64,000 nucleotides of DNA, from the NCBI GenBank assembly GCA_963708245.1, contig OY970201.1, forward strand, positions 6,386,001 to 6,450,000. Direction: 5' to 3'. The notes beneath the pieces were generated by a model. That model searched no databases. It was not told where the DNA came from and saw nothing but the letters and a program-made list of their open reading frames with translations. Positions 1-12,022 of the stretch are shown here, in pieces. Position 1 is the stretch's first letter, and each line of letters begins with the position of its first letter. A program made the position numbers and the translations under genes. The DNA is from CAVYXK01 sp963708245 (GTDB lineage Bacteria; Pseudomonadota; Alphaproteobacteria; Acetobacterales; Acetobacteraceae).

Positions 1-621
1 ATGCGCGATCACAAGGCGCGACGAGGCGATTTCCGACGACAACTCGCGAAGTCGCGAAACGATGGATTCATACGAGAGACCATGAAACCCGTAGCGCCGA
101 ACCCCGGCTTCAGTGAGGTAGCGGGGAATTGCGAACGACTGGGCGACATGCGTCTGGCTACGATGAAACGCGGTATCGAAGCAGGCCACCTGGGGCAGAT
201 CAGGGGCCGAATCAAGGATGGTTCGAATCGGTCTTAGGCTATGGGGCTGATGAAGCGGCGCCAGCGGCGTCAGTTCCTCCAACGAGGCCAGCACATCGCG
301 GTTCAGGCGGATGGGAGCATCGTATTGGGTGCCGCCGTGGACAACGCGATGTCCGATGCCCACGACCGGCGCTCCGGAAATCAGGCTCGCGCCGGTCTTG
401 AGCACTTCGCGGGTGGCCGCATCCTGATCGAACCCTGCTGCTGCCCAGGACCGATCGACGACGACGTTATCCCGACTGTCCTTGACCTCGAGGTGGGGAG
501 CGACGCCAATGCCGTCGATCTGACCTCGGAACAGGATCTCCGGATTGGTCGACGATGCCTCAAAGAGAGCGAACTTGATGCTGGATGATCCAGCATTGAT
601 GGCGGCGACGCAGCTGGACAT
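1..621 (-). CDS. ackA: Acetate kinase (5' part, cut by window edge)
   Basis: Converts acetyl phosphate and ADP to acetate and ATP (reversible) in the cytoplasm. Translating the complement gives an N-terminus with the phosphate-binding stretch NAGSSSIKFALF, then HRVVHGG, the FDTAFH catalytic-region motif and RYGFHG, all diagnostic of the acetokinase family. The reading frame is open to base 1, so only about the first 207 residues are present (full-length proteins are about 400). The ATG at 621 is chosen because GAGGG lies 6 nt upstream; an in-frame ATG at 627 is an alternative. It is the last gene in view of the operon CoA-transferase A/B, DUF3141, pta, fabI, ackA, and would complete the Pta-Ack ATP-forming pathway. 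Confidence 0.95.
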   Translation of the reverse strand, partial: MSSCVAAINAGSSSIKFALFEASSTNPEILFRGQIDGIGVAPHLEVKDSRDNVVVDRSWAAAGFDQDAATREVLKTGASLISGAPVVGIGHRVVHGGTQYDAPIRLNRDVLASLEELTPLAPLHQPHSLRPIRTILDSAPDLPQVACFDTAFHRSQTHVAQSFAIPRYLTEAGVRRYGFHGLSYESIVSRLRELSSEIASSRLVIAH

Positions 622-656
622 GGCCATCCCTCAGGACTCTGTGTCTATAGCTGGGC

Positions 657-1439
657 TCAGGCGATAATGTGCGCGCCGCCGTCGACATAGACGGTTCCGC
701 CGGTGATCCGCCTGGCGAATGGGGTCGCGAGATAGGCACACGCGAAGCCGACATCCATGATATCGACCAGTTCACCGAGAGGGGCTTTCTGCTCCGCCTC
801 GTTCAATAGCAGCTCGAAATCCTTCAGCCCCGACGCCGCGCGCGTCTTCAGCGGACCGGGGGAAATTGCGTGCACCCGTATCCCCTGCGGACCGAGCTCG
901 TAGGCCAGATAGCGGCACGATGCCTCCAAAGCGGCCTTTACCGGCCCCATCACGTTGTAGTTCGCGATGACCCGATTGGCGCCAAAATAGCTCATCGCAA
1001 ACATGGCGCCGCCTTCGGTCATCAGCGGCGCCGCGAGCTTCGCCATCCGCACGAAGGAGTGGCAGGAGATGTCCATTGCTTTTGCGAACCCCGCTGCCGA
1101 GCAATTGAGCAGGCCGCCCTGCAAATCGTCCTTCGGCGCAAAGGCGATGGAGTGGACAAGGATGTCCAGCTTGCCCCACTCGGACCGGATGCGGTCGAAG
1201 ATCGCTTCCAGCTGGCCTGGAACCGAAACGTCCAGCACGCCGGTGATCGGCGCTTCCAGCTCCTGCGCCAGTGGCTCGACGTAAGGGCGCGCTCTTTCGT
1301 TCAGCCAAGTGATCGCGACGTCGGCGCCAACCGTTCTGAATGCCTTTGCGCACCCATAGGCAATGGATTGATCGTTTGCGATGCCGACGACGAGTGCCTT
1401 CTGTCCGGAAAGGACAGGTCTGATGATTTGTTCGCTCAT
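657..1439 (-). CDS. fabI: Enoyl-ACP reductase, FabI type (SDR family)
   Basis: 260 residues, normal for FabI, which reduces trans-2-enoyl-ACP with NAD(P)H in fatty-acid synthesis. The N-terminal nucleotide-binding loop reads VVGIANDQSIAYG (about residues 17-29). Tyr-161 and Lys-168 form the FabI-type Y-x6-K pair, and the C-terminal ITGGTVYVDGG is typical of the family. It lies 12 nt downstream of pta and 35 nt upstream of ackA, so it is probably co-transcribed. A fabI paralogue inside a Pta-Ack cluster suggests a role in anaerobic acyl metabolism rather than the housekeeping reductase, but that is inference. Confidence 0.9.
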   Translation of the reverse strand: MSEQIIRPVLSGQKALVVGIANDQSIAYGCAKAFRTVGADVAITWLNERARPYVEPLAQELEAPITGVLDVSVPGQLEAIFDRIRSEWGKLDILVHSIAFAPKDDLQGGLLNCSAAGFAKAMDISCHSFVRMAKLAAPLMTEGGAMFAMSYFGANRVIANYNVMGPVKAALEASCRYLAYELGPQGIRVHAISPGPLKTRAASGLKDFELLLNEAEQKAPLGELVDIMDVGFACAYLATPFARRITGGTVYVDGGAHIIA

Positions 1440-1451
1440 TGGGGGCTTCTT

Positions 1452-2417
1452 TCAGCGAATGGAAGCAGAAGCGGATTTGTGCCGATCCGCAGCGACTAGG
1501 ACAGCAACCGCACATGACGCGAGGCGCGTGAGCAGGGAGTCGGCGCGGCTGGTCAGTATGACGGGAACACGGGCGCCGAGAACGATACCGGCCGCGTCCG
1601 CGTTCGCCAGGAAGGATAAGCTCTTGGCAAGCATGTTGCCTGCTTCGAGATCCGGTACGACAAGGACGTTCGCGCGCCCCGCCACGGGCGACTTGATGTT
1701 CTTGATGGCAGCCGCTTCAGGGCTGATTGCATTGTCCAGCGCGAGGGGTCCGTCGAGCAGCGCGCCGGTGATCTGACCCCGGTCTGCCATCTTGCAGAGG
1801 GCGGCTGCTTCGATCGTGGAGGGCACTTTCGCTGTCACCATTTCCATCGCGCTCAGAATGGCAACTCGGACTTCGGGCGCTCCCAGCGCATGAGCGAGGT
1901 CGATGGCGTTCTGTACGATGTCCACTTTATCGTCAAGCGTTGGGGCGATGTTCACGGCAGCATCGGTGATGATCAACGCATCAGGGTGGCCCGGCACGTC
2001 CATAATGAAGCAGTGGCTGATCCGTCGCGCCGTCCGGATACCGGCTTGGCGGGACACGATCGCCCCCATCAACTCATCAGTGTGAAGGCTACCCTTCATC
2101 AGGGCTTCGGCCCGGCCGGCCGTCACAAGTTCGACGGCCTTGGCCGCCGATTCATGGCTGTAATGGGTGTCGACGATTTCCATGCCGCTGATGTCGAAAC
2201 CGTTCTTCGAGGCGACGCTCCGGATCCGACCGGCAGGACCGACGAGAATGGGCTCGATCAGGTGCAACCGCGCGGCCTCAACCGCGCTTTGCAGCGACAC
2301 GTCATCGCAGGGGTGCGCGATGGCGACTTTGATGGTCGGGTTGGCCTGCGCGAGCTTGACCAGTCGCTCATATTTTTCGTGCACCACTGTGGTCGGCGGC
2401 TCAGGTATGTCAGGCAT
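1452..2417 (-). CDS. pta: Phosphate acetyl/butyryltransferase (PTA_PTB family)
   Basis: 321 residues, the size of the stand-alone PTA/PTB catalytic domain without the N-terminal DRTGG or MaoC domains. It transfers acyl groups from CoA to inorganic phosphate, feeding AckA. Family-type segments include VAIAHPCDD near the N-terminus, ALMKGSLHTDELM, the ISHCFIMDVPG stretch, LIITDAAVNI, and a C-terminal VLVVPDLEAGNML with GIVLGARVPVILTSRAD. The start overlaps the end of the DUF3141 gene by 8 nt, indicating translational coupling. Acetyl versus butyryl specificity cannot be decided from the sequence alone. Confidence 0.9.
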   Translation of the reverse strand: MPDIPEPPTTVVHEKYERLVKLAQANPTIKVAIAHPCDDVSLQSAVEAARLHLIEPILVGPAGRIRSVASKNGFDISGMEIVDTHYSHESAAKAVELVTAGRAEALMKGSLHTDELMGAIVSRQAGIRTARRISHCFIMDVPGHPDALIITDAAVNIAPTLDDKVDIVQNAIDLAHALGAPEVRVAILSAMEMVTAKVPSTIEAAALCKMADRGQITGALLDGPLALDNAISPEAAAIKNIKSPVAGRANVLVVPDLEAGNMLAKSLSFLANADAAGIVLGARVPVILTSRADSLLTRLASCAVAVLVAADRHKSASASIR

Positions 2418-4587
2418 TGGCGGCCTCCGCTAGTCGGGGTTTGTCCGGTTTGACCCCGAACAATGCCTCTACGCGTGCGAGACGACGTTGACCTTCCCCG
2501 GATAAAGCTCCACGGGCTATGAAGACGCGATGCAGGGCATCGACTGCTTCCCGTCGTTCGGTTTGATCCGGAGGCAATAGCTTGGGAAGGGTTTCAAGCG
2601 CACGCTCTTCGTCGAGGGAAACCAGCAGGAACTGTTGTTTGATGATTTCTTTCAGGCGCATGAGGCTCAACCGCTTGTTTGCGGGGCGCGATGCATGGAT
2701 AAGCTTGAGCATCGCGAAGCCACGTTCATCGACACGGCCCTCGGGCAGGGCAACGTAGATGATCGCACGCATCACTGCGTCCTGCACGCCGCCTTCCTCG
2801 AACCGATGCTCCAGTTTCGCACGAAGCTCAGCCTCGGTTGCCTCTCGCAGCAGGTCGCGCTCGATATGGCGGGGGGTTTCAGCTTCCTGCGCACCCAAAC
2901 CAACAAGCGCTTGAAGAATCGGGGAGCCGTAGGTGTTAAGGAACACCGTCTCAATCATCGCGTCCCGCATTTCAGAGTAGGCTTGCAGCGACGACGTGAT
3001 CCACGACGATACCGCGTGTTCCATGGCCAACAGAGGATTGTCTGCACTTGCCGGCTGCCGCGCTGCGCGGATAGAGTCCGCGAGAGTTCTAACCGGTTGC
3101 ATCATCGGATTTTGGTCGGAGAACATAGCAAAGCTCATGCGGCTGGGGTGCGTCGCGCGCAGCGCATCGGTCATAGCCTCGGGCACCATCGTCCGCACAA
3201 CCGGGGCGAGGAGGGTTCGATAGAGGCCCAGATTGATGTCCGAGACTCGCGCCACCGTGGCAAAGCGCATATCGTCCGCCACATCATTGCCGCCCAACGC
3301 CCGGATATCATCAAGCGTCCTGACCTCGAGGCTGAAAATATATCGGCCGTATACCAGATCTGGGTTTTCGGTGTTCTCATCCACCTCGGTGATCACCGCC
3401 TCGTAGAGGCCCGGCGGCAGGGCGTCTATCAAATCCATACAGAAGACGAACTGGTCGTGTTCCTTGGTGGCGACCTTTCCGGACACGAAGATCCCCAGGT
3501 GACCGATGCTTTCGTGTAACGTATAGACGATCGTCTGACCGCTGGCGATGATCTCGCGCTCGTGGTTGTACAGATCGAGGACCCAACCCAGAGCCTGCTG
3601 GGGCGGTGTGATGTTATCTCCCCAGGAACAGAACACAATGATAGGTGACTTAATATTTCGGAGATCCACGCGGACCCCGTCGGACATAAGTATTTGTCCT
3701 GTTGCTAGCTTGTTGCCAACGAACAGATTGTCGGCGATCCATTGCATCTCCTCGGCGTTCAGCAAAACCGGGCTACCCCACCAAGTCTCGAACTCGAGGA
3801 AGCGCTCGCGTTCAGTGTCGATCTTCGAGTAGACGTTGTACGCTTTCGTCCAATACGTGTTTGCCGGGTTGAGCGATTCGAAATTCGAAACAAGGTGCGC
3901 GCCGTCGAAAATGCCCTTCCCTAGGTCACCGGAAAGTGCTGTCAGCCAGGTGCCGCCCAAGACGCCGCCGAGGTAACGAAGTGGGTTTTTTCCTCGTACA
4001 CCGGACCAATAGGACAAGGGCGAGCCGGCCAACATGATTGGGCCGGGCAGATCCGGTTTGATCGCCGCCATCATCATGATCTGCCATCCAGCTTGGCAGT
4101 TGCCGATGATAATGGGTTTGCCTTCTGCGTCCGGGTGACGCTTTGCGACCTCCTCGACAAATAGCGCCTCGGCACGACAGACATCCTCGATCGTCTGACC
4201 CGGCATTGGTGCCGGCGAGAAGCCGACGAAGTAACAGGGATGGCCGGCCGCCAGCGCCACGCCGATCTCGCTGTCGTGCTTCATTCCGCCGATGCCGGGC
4301 CCGTGTCCAGCGCGAGGATCAACCACGATGACCGGGGTCATCGCCGCGTCGACCTTTGTGCCGGCCGGCGGGATGATCCGCACCAGGCCGTAATTTACCG
4401 GCCGTTCCAGCGTACGGCCGTCAAGCACAAGCTCGGATTGGAAATGCAGGACATGGGGCACTTCGTGCGCGTTATGCTCGAGGTAGATATTTCCCCGTTC
4501 CCTCAAAGTATCAAGGAACAGGATGGAGCGCTGCCATGCATCCACCCAGTATTCTCCGACCGCATTCAAATCAGGCCAGGTCCGCAT
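2410..4587 (-). CDS. DUF3141 protein, PhaC-like alpha/beta hydrolase
   Basis: 725 residues. The N-terminal half has an alpha/beta-hydrolase fold resembling polyhydroxyalkanoate synthases: a G-N-C-Q-A-G nucleophile elbow puts Cys-164 in the position of the PhaC lipase-box cysteine, and later WGDNITPP and HESIGHLGIFVSG supply plausible Asp and His partners. The C-terminal approximately 300 residues are helical and specific to DUF3141. It sits between the CoA-transferase genes and pta with short or overlapping junctions. Family members are often found beside pta and ackA, but the reaction is not established; it may handle 3-hydroxyacyl-CoA or PHA. No secretion signal is seen. Confidence 0.85.
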   Translation of the reverse strand: MRTWPDLNAVGEYWVDAWQRSILFLDTLRERGNIYLEHNAHEVPHVLHFQSELVLDGRTLERPVNYGLVRIIPPAGTKVDAAMTPVIVVDPRAGHGPGIGGMKHDSEIGVALAAGHPCYFVGFSPAPMPGQTIEDVCRAEALFVEEVAKRHPDAEGKPIIIGNCQAGWQIMMMAAIKPDLPGPIMLAGSPLSYWSGVRGKNPLRYLGGVLGGTWLTALSGDLGKGIFDGAHLVSNFESLNPANTYWTKAYNVYSKIDTERERFLEFETWWGSPVLLNAEEMQWIADNLFVGNKLATGQILMSDGVRVDLRNIKSPIIVFCSWGDNITPPQQALGWVLDLYNHEREIIASGQTIVYTLHESIGHLGIFVSGKVATKEHDQFVFCMDLIDALPPGLYEAVITEVDENTENPDLVYGRYIFSLEVRTLDDIRALGGNDVADDMRFATVARVSDINLGLYRTLLAPVVRTMVPEAMTDALRATHPSRMSFAMFSDQNPMMQPVRTLADSIRAARQPASADNPLLAMEHAVSSWITSSLQAYSEMRDAMIETVFLNTYGSPILQALVGLGAQEAETPRHIERDLLREATEAELRAKLEHRFEEGGVQDAVMRAIIYVALPEGRVDERGFAMLKLIHASRPANKRLSLMRLKEIIKQQFLLVSLDEERALETLPKLLPPDQTERREAVDALHRVFIARGALSGEGQRRLARVEALFGVKPDKPRLAEAANA

Positions 4588-4644
4588 CCTTCAATCCCCC
4601 TACCTATCAGTCCGCGTCAGTCCAGCCTGGACATCGGTCCGGCA

Positions 4645-5316
4645 TCATAGTTGCATTTCGGGTACATTCGCGGGCACGACCAGCTCAGCCTCTGTGGCCC
4701 CGACCACCTGCTCGACCGACACGCCAGGGGCGGTTTCCTGAAGCGTCGCGCGGCCGTTTGGAAACCCGATGACTGCCAGCTCGGTGACGACGAGGTTCAC
4801 CGGCCGGATAGACGTCAGCGGAAGATTGCATTCGCGGACGATCTTGGATCGGCCCTTTGCGCTATGCTGCATCGCGACGATCACGTGCTTTGCGCCCGTT
4901 ACAAGGTCCATGGCACCGCCCATGCCGGGCACCATCCGACCTGGAATCATCCAGTTTGCCAGGTGGCCGGCCTGATCCACCTGCAAACCACCCAGCACCG
5001 TGACGTCCAGATGGCCCCCGCGGATCAGGCCGAAGGACATCGCGCTGTCGAATGTGCTTGCGCCCGGTAGTGCCGTAACGGGGCGGCCACCTGCATCGGT
5101 GAGCATTGGGTGCGCCATGCCCTCGGCCGGGATTGCGCCCGTGCCAATGAGCCCATTTTCCGACTGGAAGTAGACCTGGATGCCTTCCGGCACGTAGTTC
5201 GCGACCAGTGTCGGAATGCCGATGCCGAGGTTCACAAGCATGCCCGGCTTCAGTTCCTGGGCGATGCGGCGCGCGATGACGGTCTGGGGGTTCATTGCAA
5301 TCTCACTGATTGGCAA
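4645..5316 (-). CDS. 3-oxoacid CoA-transferase, subunit B
   Basis: 223 residues, typical of the beta subunit of SCOT/AtoDA/CtfAB-type family I CoA-transferases, which move CoA between an acyl-CoA and a free acid through a glutamyl-CoA intermediate. The catalytic segment QSENGLIG places the probable active-site Glu at residue 53. Other family segments are GIGIPTLVANY and GGAMDLVTGAKHVIVAMQH. Its start overlaps the subunit A gene by 14 nt; a second in-frame ATG at 5295 would remove the overlap. The gene is followed by DUF3141 after 57 nt in the same orientation. The natural substrates (acetoacetate, butyrate or succinate) cannot be assigned here. Confidence 0.9.
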   Translation of the reverse strand: MPISEIAMNPQTVIARRIAQELKPGMLVNLGIGIPTLVANYVPEGIQVYFQSENGLIGTGAIPAEGMAHPMLTDAGGRPVTALPGASTFDSAMSFGLIRGGHLDVTVLGGLQVDQAGHLANWMIPGRMVPGMGGAMDLVTGAKHVIVAMQHSAKGRSKIVRECNLPLTSIRPVNLVVTELAVIGFPNGRATLQETAPGVSVEQVVGATEAELVVPANVPEMQL

Positions 5317-5947
5317 TCAGGTAGTCGACGACTGGGGCGGGCGTGACCACGTGATCGGGTCCGATGACCCCCACGGGCACGATATGATCGGCACAGGCAA
5401 TCACGGTATCGCCCGCCATCGCCACGATCGGGTTGAAGTTCCGTGCAGTCAGGGCGTAGGCTAAATTGCCCATGTAATCTGCAAGGAAGGCGTGTACGAG
5501 GGCGAAATCGGCGCGAAGGGCGACCTCGACCAGGTATGTTTGGCCGTCCACCTGGATCTTTTGCTTTCCTTCCTCAACTACGGTGCCGAGCCCCGTTGGG
5601 GTGAGCACGCCGCCGAGTCCGTATCCCCCGGCCCGGATCTGTTCGATGAGGGTACCTTGCGGGATCAGGTCCACCTGCAGATCGCCGGCCATCATCTGCT
5701 GTTGGGTCTCGGGGTTCAGGCCGATGTGGCTGGCGACAACCTTGTGGACTACCTTTTCGCTGATCAGTTTGCCAATGCCAATGCCAGGAGATGCAGTGTC
5801 GTTCGCGATGACAGTCAAGCTACGTTTCCGCTGGCGGACGATTTCGTCAATTACCCGCTCTGGTGTCCCCACGCCCATGAAGCCGCCGATCAGCAAGCTC
5901 GCATGGTCGGGAATTTTCGCAACTGCCTCTTCAACAGAGATCGTCTG
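5303..5947 (-). CDS. 3-oxoacid CoA-transferase, subunit A
   Basis: Alpha subunit of a family I CoA-transferase, partner of the downstream subunit B. The glycine-rich LIGGFMGVGTPE lies near residue 20, followed by LTVIANDTASPGIGIGKLI. The frame is open upstream to an ATG at 6010, but the GTG at 5947 is preferred: AAGGGAGA lies just upstream, the family begins near this point, and the longer version would start 8 nt from an FNR-like box. With the GTG start the product is 214 residues. This is the first gene of the minus-strand operon that ends with ackA, so the FNR-like site at 6018-6031 is positioned to control the whole set. Confidence 0.88.
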   Translation of the reverse strand, partial: QTISVEEAVAKIPDHASLLIGGFMGVGTPERVIDEIVRQRKRSLTVIANDTASPGIGIGKLISEKVVHKVVASHIGLNPETQQQMMAGDLQVDLIPQGTLIEQIRAGGYGLGGVLTPTGLGTVVEEGKQKIQVDGQTYLVEVALRADFALVHAFLADYMGNLAYALTARNFNPIVAMAGDTVIACADHIVPVGVIGPDHVVTPAPVVDYLIANQ

Positions 5948-6017
5948 CACGCGCGTCTCCCTTGAGGCAGTTCCTCGAGTCAATGCCGCATTTGCATCCG
6001 GCATGTACACTTTCGGA

Positions 6018-6031
6018 TTGACCTAGATCAA
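6018..6031. promoter_or_regulatory. FNR/Anr-type box upstream of the CoA-transferase-ackA operon
   Basis: TTGACCTAGATCAA matches the FNR/Anr consensus TTGAT-N4-ATCAA at 9 of 10 positions. Its centre is about 77 bp upstream of the GTG start of CoA-transferase subunit A, so a class II activator placement (-41.5) would put the transcription start near 5983 and give a leader of about 36 nt. The palindrome could also serve the plus-strand chaA gene. The box is seen in the sequence; regulation by an FNR-family protein is inferred. Confidence 0.7.
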
Positions 6032-6129
6032 TCCCGAAGGCCACGCTACGGGTCTTTAACATCGAATCGTCATAAAACTGTGCAGGAACGGAGGCAGGGT
6101 TGAGCGCTTTGGTGCACCACCCGAAGCAC

Positions 6130-6173
6130 AGGCCGAACTCCTGAGTGGACGAAGTAGTCGAGTTCGGCCTTTT
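6130..6173 (+). terminator. Long hairpin with T-tract in the chaA leader
   Basis: A perfect 11-bp stem (AGGCCGAACTC at 6130-6140 with GAGTTCGGCCT at 6160-6170), a 19-nt loop and a following TTTTG. It looks like a Rho-independent terminator on the plus strand, yet lies about 100 nt upstream of chaA with no plus-strand gene before it. It may terminate a short leader or sRNA, or act as an attenuator for chaA. Confidence 0.55.
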
Positions 6174-6268
6174 GAAACGTGGCTACGCAGCGTGGCGCCA
6201 CTTGTCAATTGCGCCGCGGCCAGAGGTGTGCAGTAAGGCAGAGCAACCACGTCGGCACGGTCCAACGC

Positions 6269-7375
6269 ATGTCCAGCCCGCACCACGATACGGTTCCAAC
6301 TTGGACCTGGCTCGTGCCCGCACTCGCTAGCCTGCTGCTGGCCCTGAAATTTGCCCACGTCGTGTCCGCGGATGCTGTGCTGGCGCAGATGGGGGCCGCG
6401 ATCCTCCTCGGCTGCACGGTCTTCGCCGCCGTCCACCACGCCGAGGTGCTGGCGCTCCGGCTTGGCGAGCCGTTCGGCTCGATCCTCCTTGCCATCGCCG
6501 TCACCGTGATCGAGGCCGGCCTGATCGTCTCGATCATGCTGTCGGGCGCCGAAGGCGGGGAGTTCGTCGCCCGAGACACCGTCTTCTCGGCGGTGATGAT
6601 TGTCCTCAACGGCATCGTCGGACTGTGTCTAGTGGTTGGCGCGAGCCAGTACCGAGAGCAGAGCTTTCAGTTGCACGGCGCCTCCGCGGCGCTCAGCGTG
6701 CTCGGCCCACTGGCTGTGCTGGCGCTGGTGCTGCCCAATTACACGCTCAAGACTCCCGGTCCGTACTATTCGCCGTTTCAGCTCATTTATGTCGGGGCCA
6801 TCTCGCTGGTACTCTACGCCAGCTTTGTATTCGTCCAGACCGTCCGCCACCGCGATTACTTCCTCGATATCCCCTCCGATGGGGACGATGCGCTGGACAC
6901 GGTGCCCGTCAAGCCGTCCGGCGGCGTCGCAGCAGCGAGCGTCGTGCTGCTGGTGGTCGCGCTGGCGTCGGTGGTTCTTCTGGCCAAGATGCTGTCTTAC
7001 CCGCTGGAGCGCGCAATCGCGGCCGCGGGACTGCCGCGCAGCGTGGTCGGTGTTGTGATCGCCGCCATCGTCCTCCTGCCAGAGGGACTCGCCTCCGTCC
7101 GCGCCGCTGTCCTCAACCGGCTCCAAAACAGCCTCAACCTTGCGCTCGGCTCGGCGATCGCCACCATCGGCCTGACTATTCCGGTTGTCGCCGTTGTATC
7201 GCTGATCGCCGGCCAGAAGCTTGCGCTCGGGCTCTCCACCGAGAACATGGCACTGCTGTTGCTCACTCTGTTCATGAGCGTGCTGACCCTAGGTACCGGC
7301 CGTACCACCGTCCTTCAAGGCATCGTTCACCTGGTGATCTTCGCAGATTTTCTGATGCTATCAGCCGTTCCCTGA
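6269..7375 (+). CDS. chaA: Ca2+:H+ antiporter, ChaA family
   Basis: A membrane cation/proton exchanger of about 368 residues with some 11 hydrophobic segments. Two CaCA-type repeats are recognisable: GSILLAIAVTVIEAGLI in the first half and LLPEGLASVRAAVLNRLQ with GSAIATIGLTIPVV in the second, each with the acidic residue that binds the cation. Length and motif order match E. coli ChaA. An open frame extends upstream to 6179, but the ATG at 6269 is preferred because the upstream residues are low-complexity and the family starts here. It is divergent from the CoA-transferase operon, with an FNR-like box and a strong hairpin in between. Confidence 0.88.
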   Translation: MSSPHHDTVPTWTWLVPALASLLLALKFAHVVSADAVLAQMGAAILLGCTVFAAVHHAEVLALRLGEPFGSILLAIAVTVIEAGLIVSIMLSGAEGGEFVARDTVFSAVMIVLNGIVGLCLVVGASQYREQSFQLHGASAALSVLGPLAVLALVLPNYTLKTPGPYYSPFQLIYVGAISLVLYASFVFVQTVRHRDYFLDIPSDGDDALDTVPVKPSGGVAAASVVLLVVALASVVLLAKMLSYPLERAIAAAGLPRSVVGVVIAAIVLLPEGLASVRAAVLNRLQNSLNLALGSAIATIGLTIPVVAVVSLIAGQKLALGLSTENMALLLLTLFMSVLTLGTGRTTVLQGIVHLVIFADFLMLSAVP

Positions 7376-7753
7376 CGGCCGACAACGGGGGAGCAAAGCG
7401 TTCTTCCGGTCTCTGCGAGAACGGTGACGGTCTGCGACAGCCCCGAAAGGCTCGCTGGCGCGAGAGCCGACAAACCCGTCCAGGGTCCCGGCCACGACGG
7501 CGCTTGACGGCGGCACCTGTCCTCCTTCACAAAAGTGCAACATCTGCATGCCTCCGGTTGATCCAGGTCAATGCAGGCTTGGGAGTGAGAAGGTGTTTGT
7601 GAAAGCCACCCCTGGGAAGCGCTCTAGCATGCTCTCAGGCAAAACATCAACGTTGCCGGCCAATCCCGAAGATGCTGGAGTGTCTCTCAGGATGGCTGTT
7701 CACGCCGCCCATCTGTGGAACTCCCGGCTAACACGTGACCGAAGGATCACACC
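7376..7753. other. Intergenic region before the glucosidase gene
   Basis: No convincing coding sequence is seen. The region contains an FNR-like box at 7558-7571. The small open frame beginning at 7548 has no family resemblance and is better read as leader DNA. AAGGA 7 nt before the ATG at 7754 is the ribosome binding site of the next gene. Confidence 0.5.
7558..7571. promoter_or_regulatory. FNR/Anr-type box upstream of the glycoside hydrolase genes
   Basis: TTGATCCAGGTCAA matches TTGAT-N4-ATCAA at 9 of 10 positions. Class II placement predicts a start near 7606, about 150 nt before the GH63-like gene. Its core TTGATCCAG is shared with the boxes at 18965 and 26949. Confidence 0.55.
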
Positions 7754-10537
<2,784 letters not shown>

Positions 10538-10541
<4 letters not shown>

Positions 10542-12022
10542 CTGCCGCTCCGCGCTATCCGTCACTTTTTCAGATCAACACACGTGTCTGGCTGAGACGC
10601 CTGTCTCGAGAGAGCGGCAAACGGGTCACCCTGGCCGATATCGACGACGCCACGATTGACGGCTTCTCGCAGCGCGGCTTCGACTGGATCTGGTTGTTGA
10701 GCGTCTGGCAGACCGGTCCTGCTGGCCGGGCGGTCTCGCGGAGCAAGCCGGAGTGGCGCGCCGAGTTCAACGCCGTACTTCCCGACCTCATCGAAGACGA
10801 TATCTGCGGCTCAGGCTTTGCGATTACCGGTTATACGGTGAGCGAGGAGCTTGGGGGAGAGGCGGCGCTGGCGCAGTTTCGCGAAAGACTGGCGCGACGC
10901 GGTATCAGGCTGATGCTGGATTTCGTGCCGAACCATACGGCCCCCGATCATCCATGGGTGAAGACCCAGCCGGACTACTACATGCAAGGCAGTGAGGAAC
11001 TGCTTGGTGGCGCACCGCAGAACTACATGCGGGTCGAGACCGTTCGGGGGCCGCGAATCCTGGCATATGGCCGCGACCCCAATTATCCTGGTTGGCCCGA
11101 TACGCTGCAGCTCAACTATGCCAATACCGCGCTGCAGAAGGCGCGAATCGATGAGTTGATCGCCGTGGCCGGCAAATGCGACGGTGTTCGCTGCGACATG
11201 GCGATGCTGGTACTGCCCGAGGTTTTCCAGCGCACCTGGGGCATCACCCCCGAGCTGTTCTGGCCAAAGGCGATGGCGGCGGTGCGCGAGGCACATCCAG
11301 CTTTCATTTTCATGGCCGAGGTCTATTGGGACCTGGAATGGACGCTCCAGCAGCAAGGCTTCGACTATTGCTACGACAAGAGACTGTACGACCGGCTGCA
11401 ATCTGGCAACGTCCGATCCATCCGCGAACACCTGCACGCCGATCTCGATTATCAGGATAAGCTCGCCCGTTTCCTGGAGAACCATGACGAACCTCGCGCG
11501 GCGTCCATATTCCAATGGCCGCAGTATAGGGCAGCGGCAGCGATTACTTTCCTGTCGCCCGGCCTGCGCTTCTTCCACCAGGGTCAGTTCGAGGGTGCAC
11601 GGGTGCGAGTGCCAGTGCATCTTGGTCGCGGTCCTGTCGAGCCCATCAACCCGGCGATCGCCGCGTTTTATGCCAAGCTGTTGCCGGTGCTGAAAGACAC
11701 AGACGCCTTTCGGAACGGCGATTGGTCTCAGATTGAGCCATTGCCGGCCTGGCCGGGTAACTGGAGCTCGGAGGGCTTCGTTGCTTATGCCTGGACCGGG
11801 ACGGACGGAAGACGCTACGTTGTGGTAGTAAACTACGCCGGAAATCAGGGACAGTGTCATCTGCTTCTGCCATTCCCTGAACTCCGAGAGAGGCAGGTGC
11901 TTCTCACCGATCTGATGGGAAGCGAGATTTACAAGCGTGACGGCAGCGATTTGGTCGTGCACGGTCTCTACATCGACCACGCCCCGTGGCAGATCAACGT
12001 GTTCGAGCTCCAGACTATCTAG
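10538..12022 (+). CDS. GH13 alpha-amylase-family glycoside hydrolase
   Basis: 494 residues with a (beta/alpha)8-barrel signature. The conserved regions are visible: MLDFVPNHTAPDHPW (region I), GVRCDMAM with nucleophile Asp-220 (region II), FMAEVYW with acid/base Glu-261 (region III) and FLENHDEPRA with Asp-317 (region IV). There is no secretion signal, so it probably acts in the cytoplasm on maltooligosaccharides, trehalose or glycogen-derived sugars; exact specificity cannot be read. It overlaps the preceding GH63-like gene by ATGA, so the two are translationally coupled and may work on the same glucan. Confidence 0.88.

Noticed and set aside
213..235. GGTTCGAATC resembling a tRNA T-loop
   Set aside because: Inside the ackA coding sequence with no acceptor stem or anticodon arm around it.
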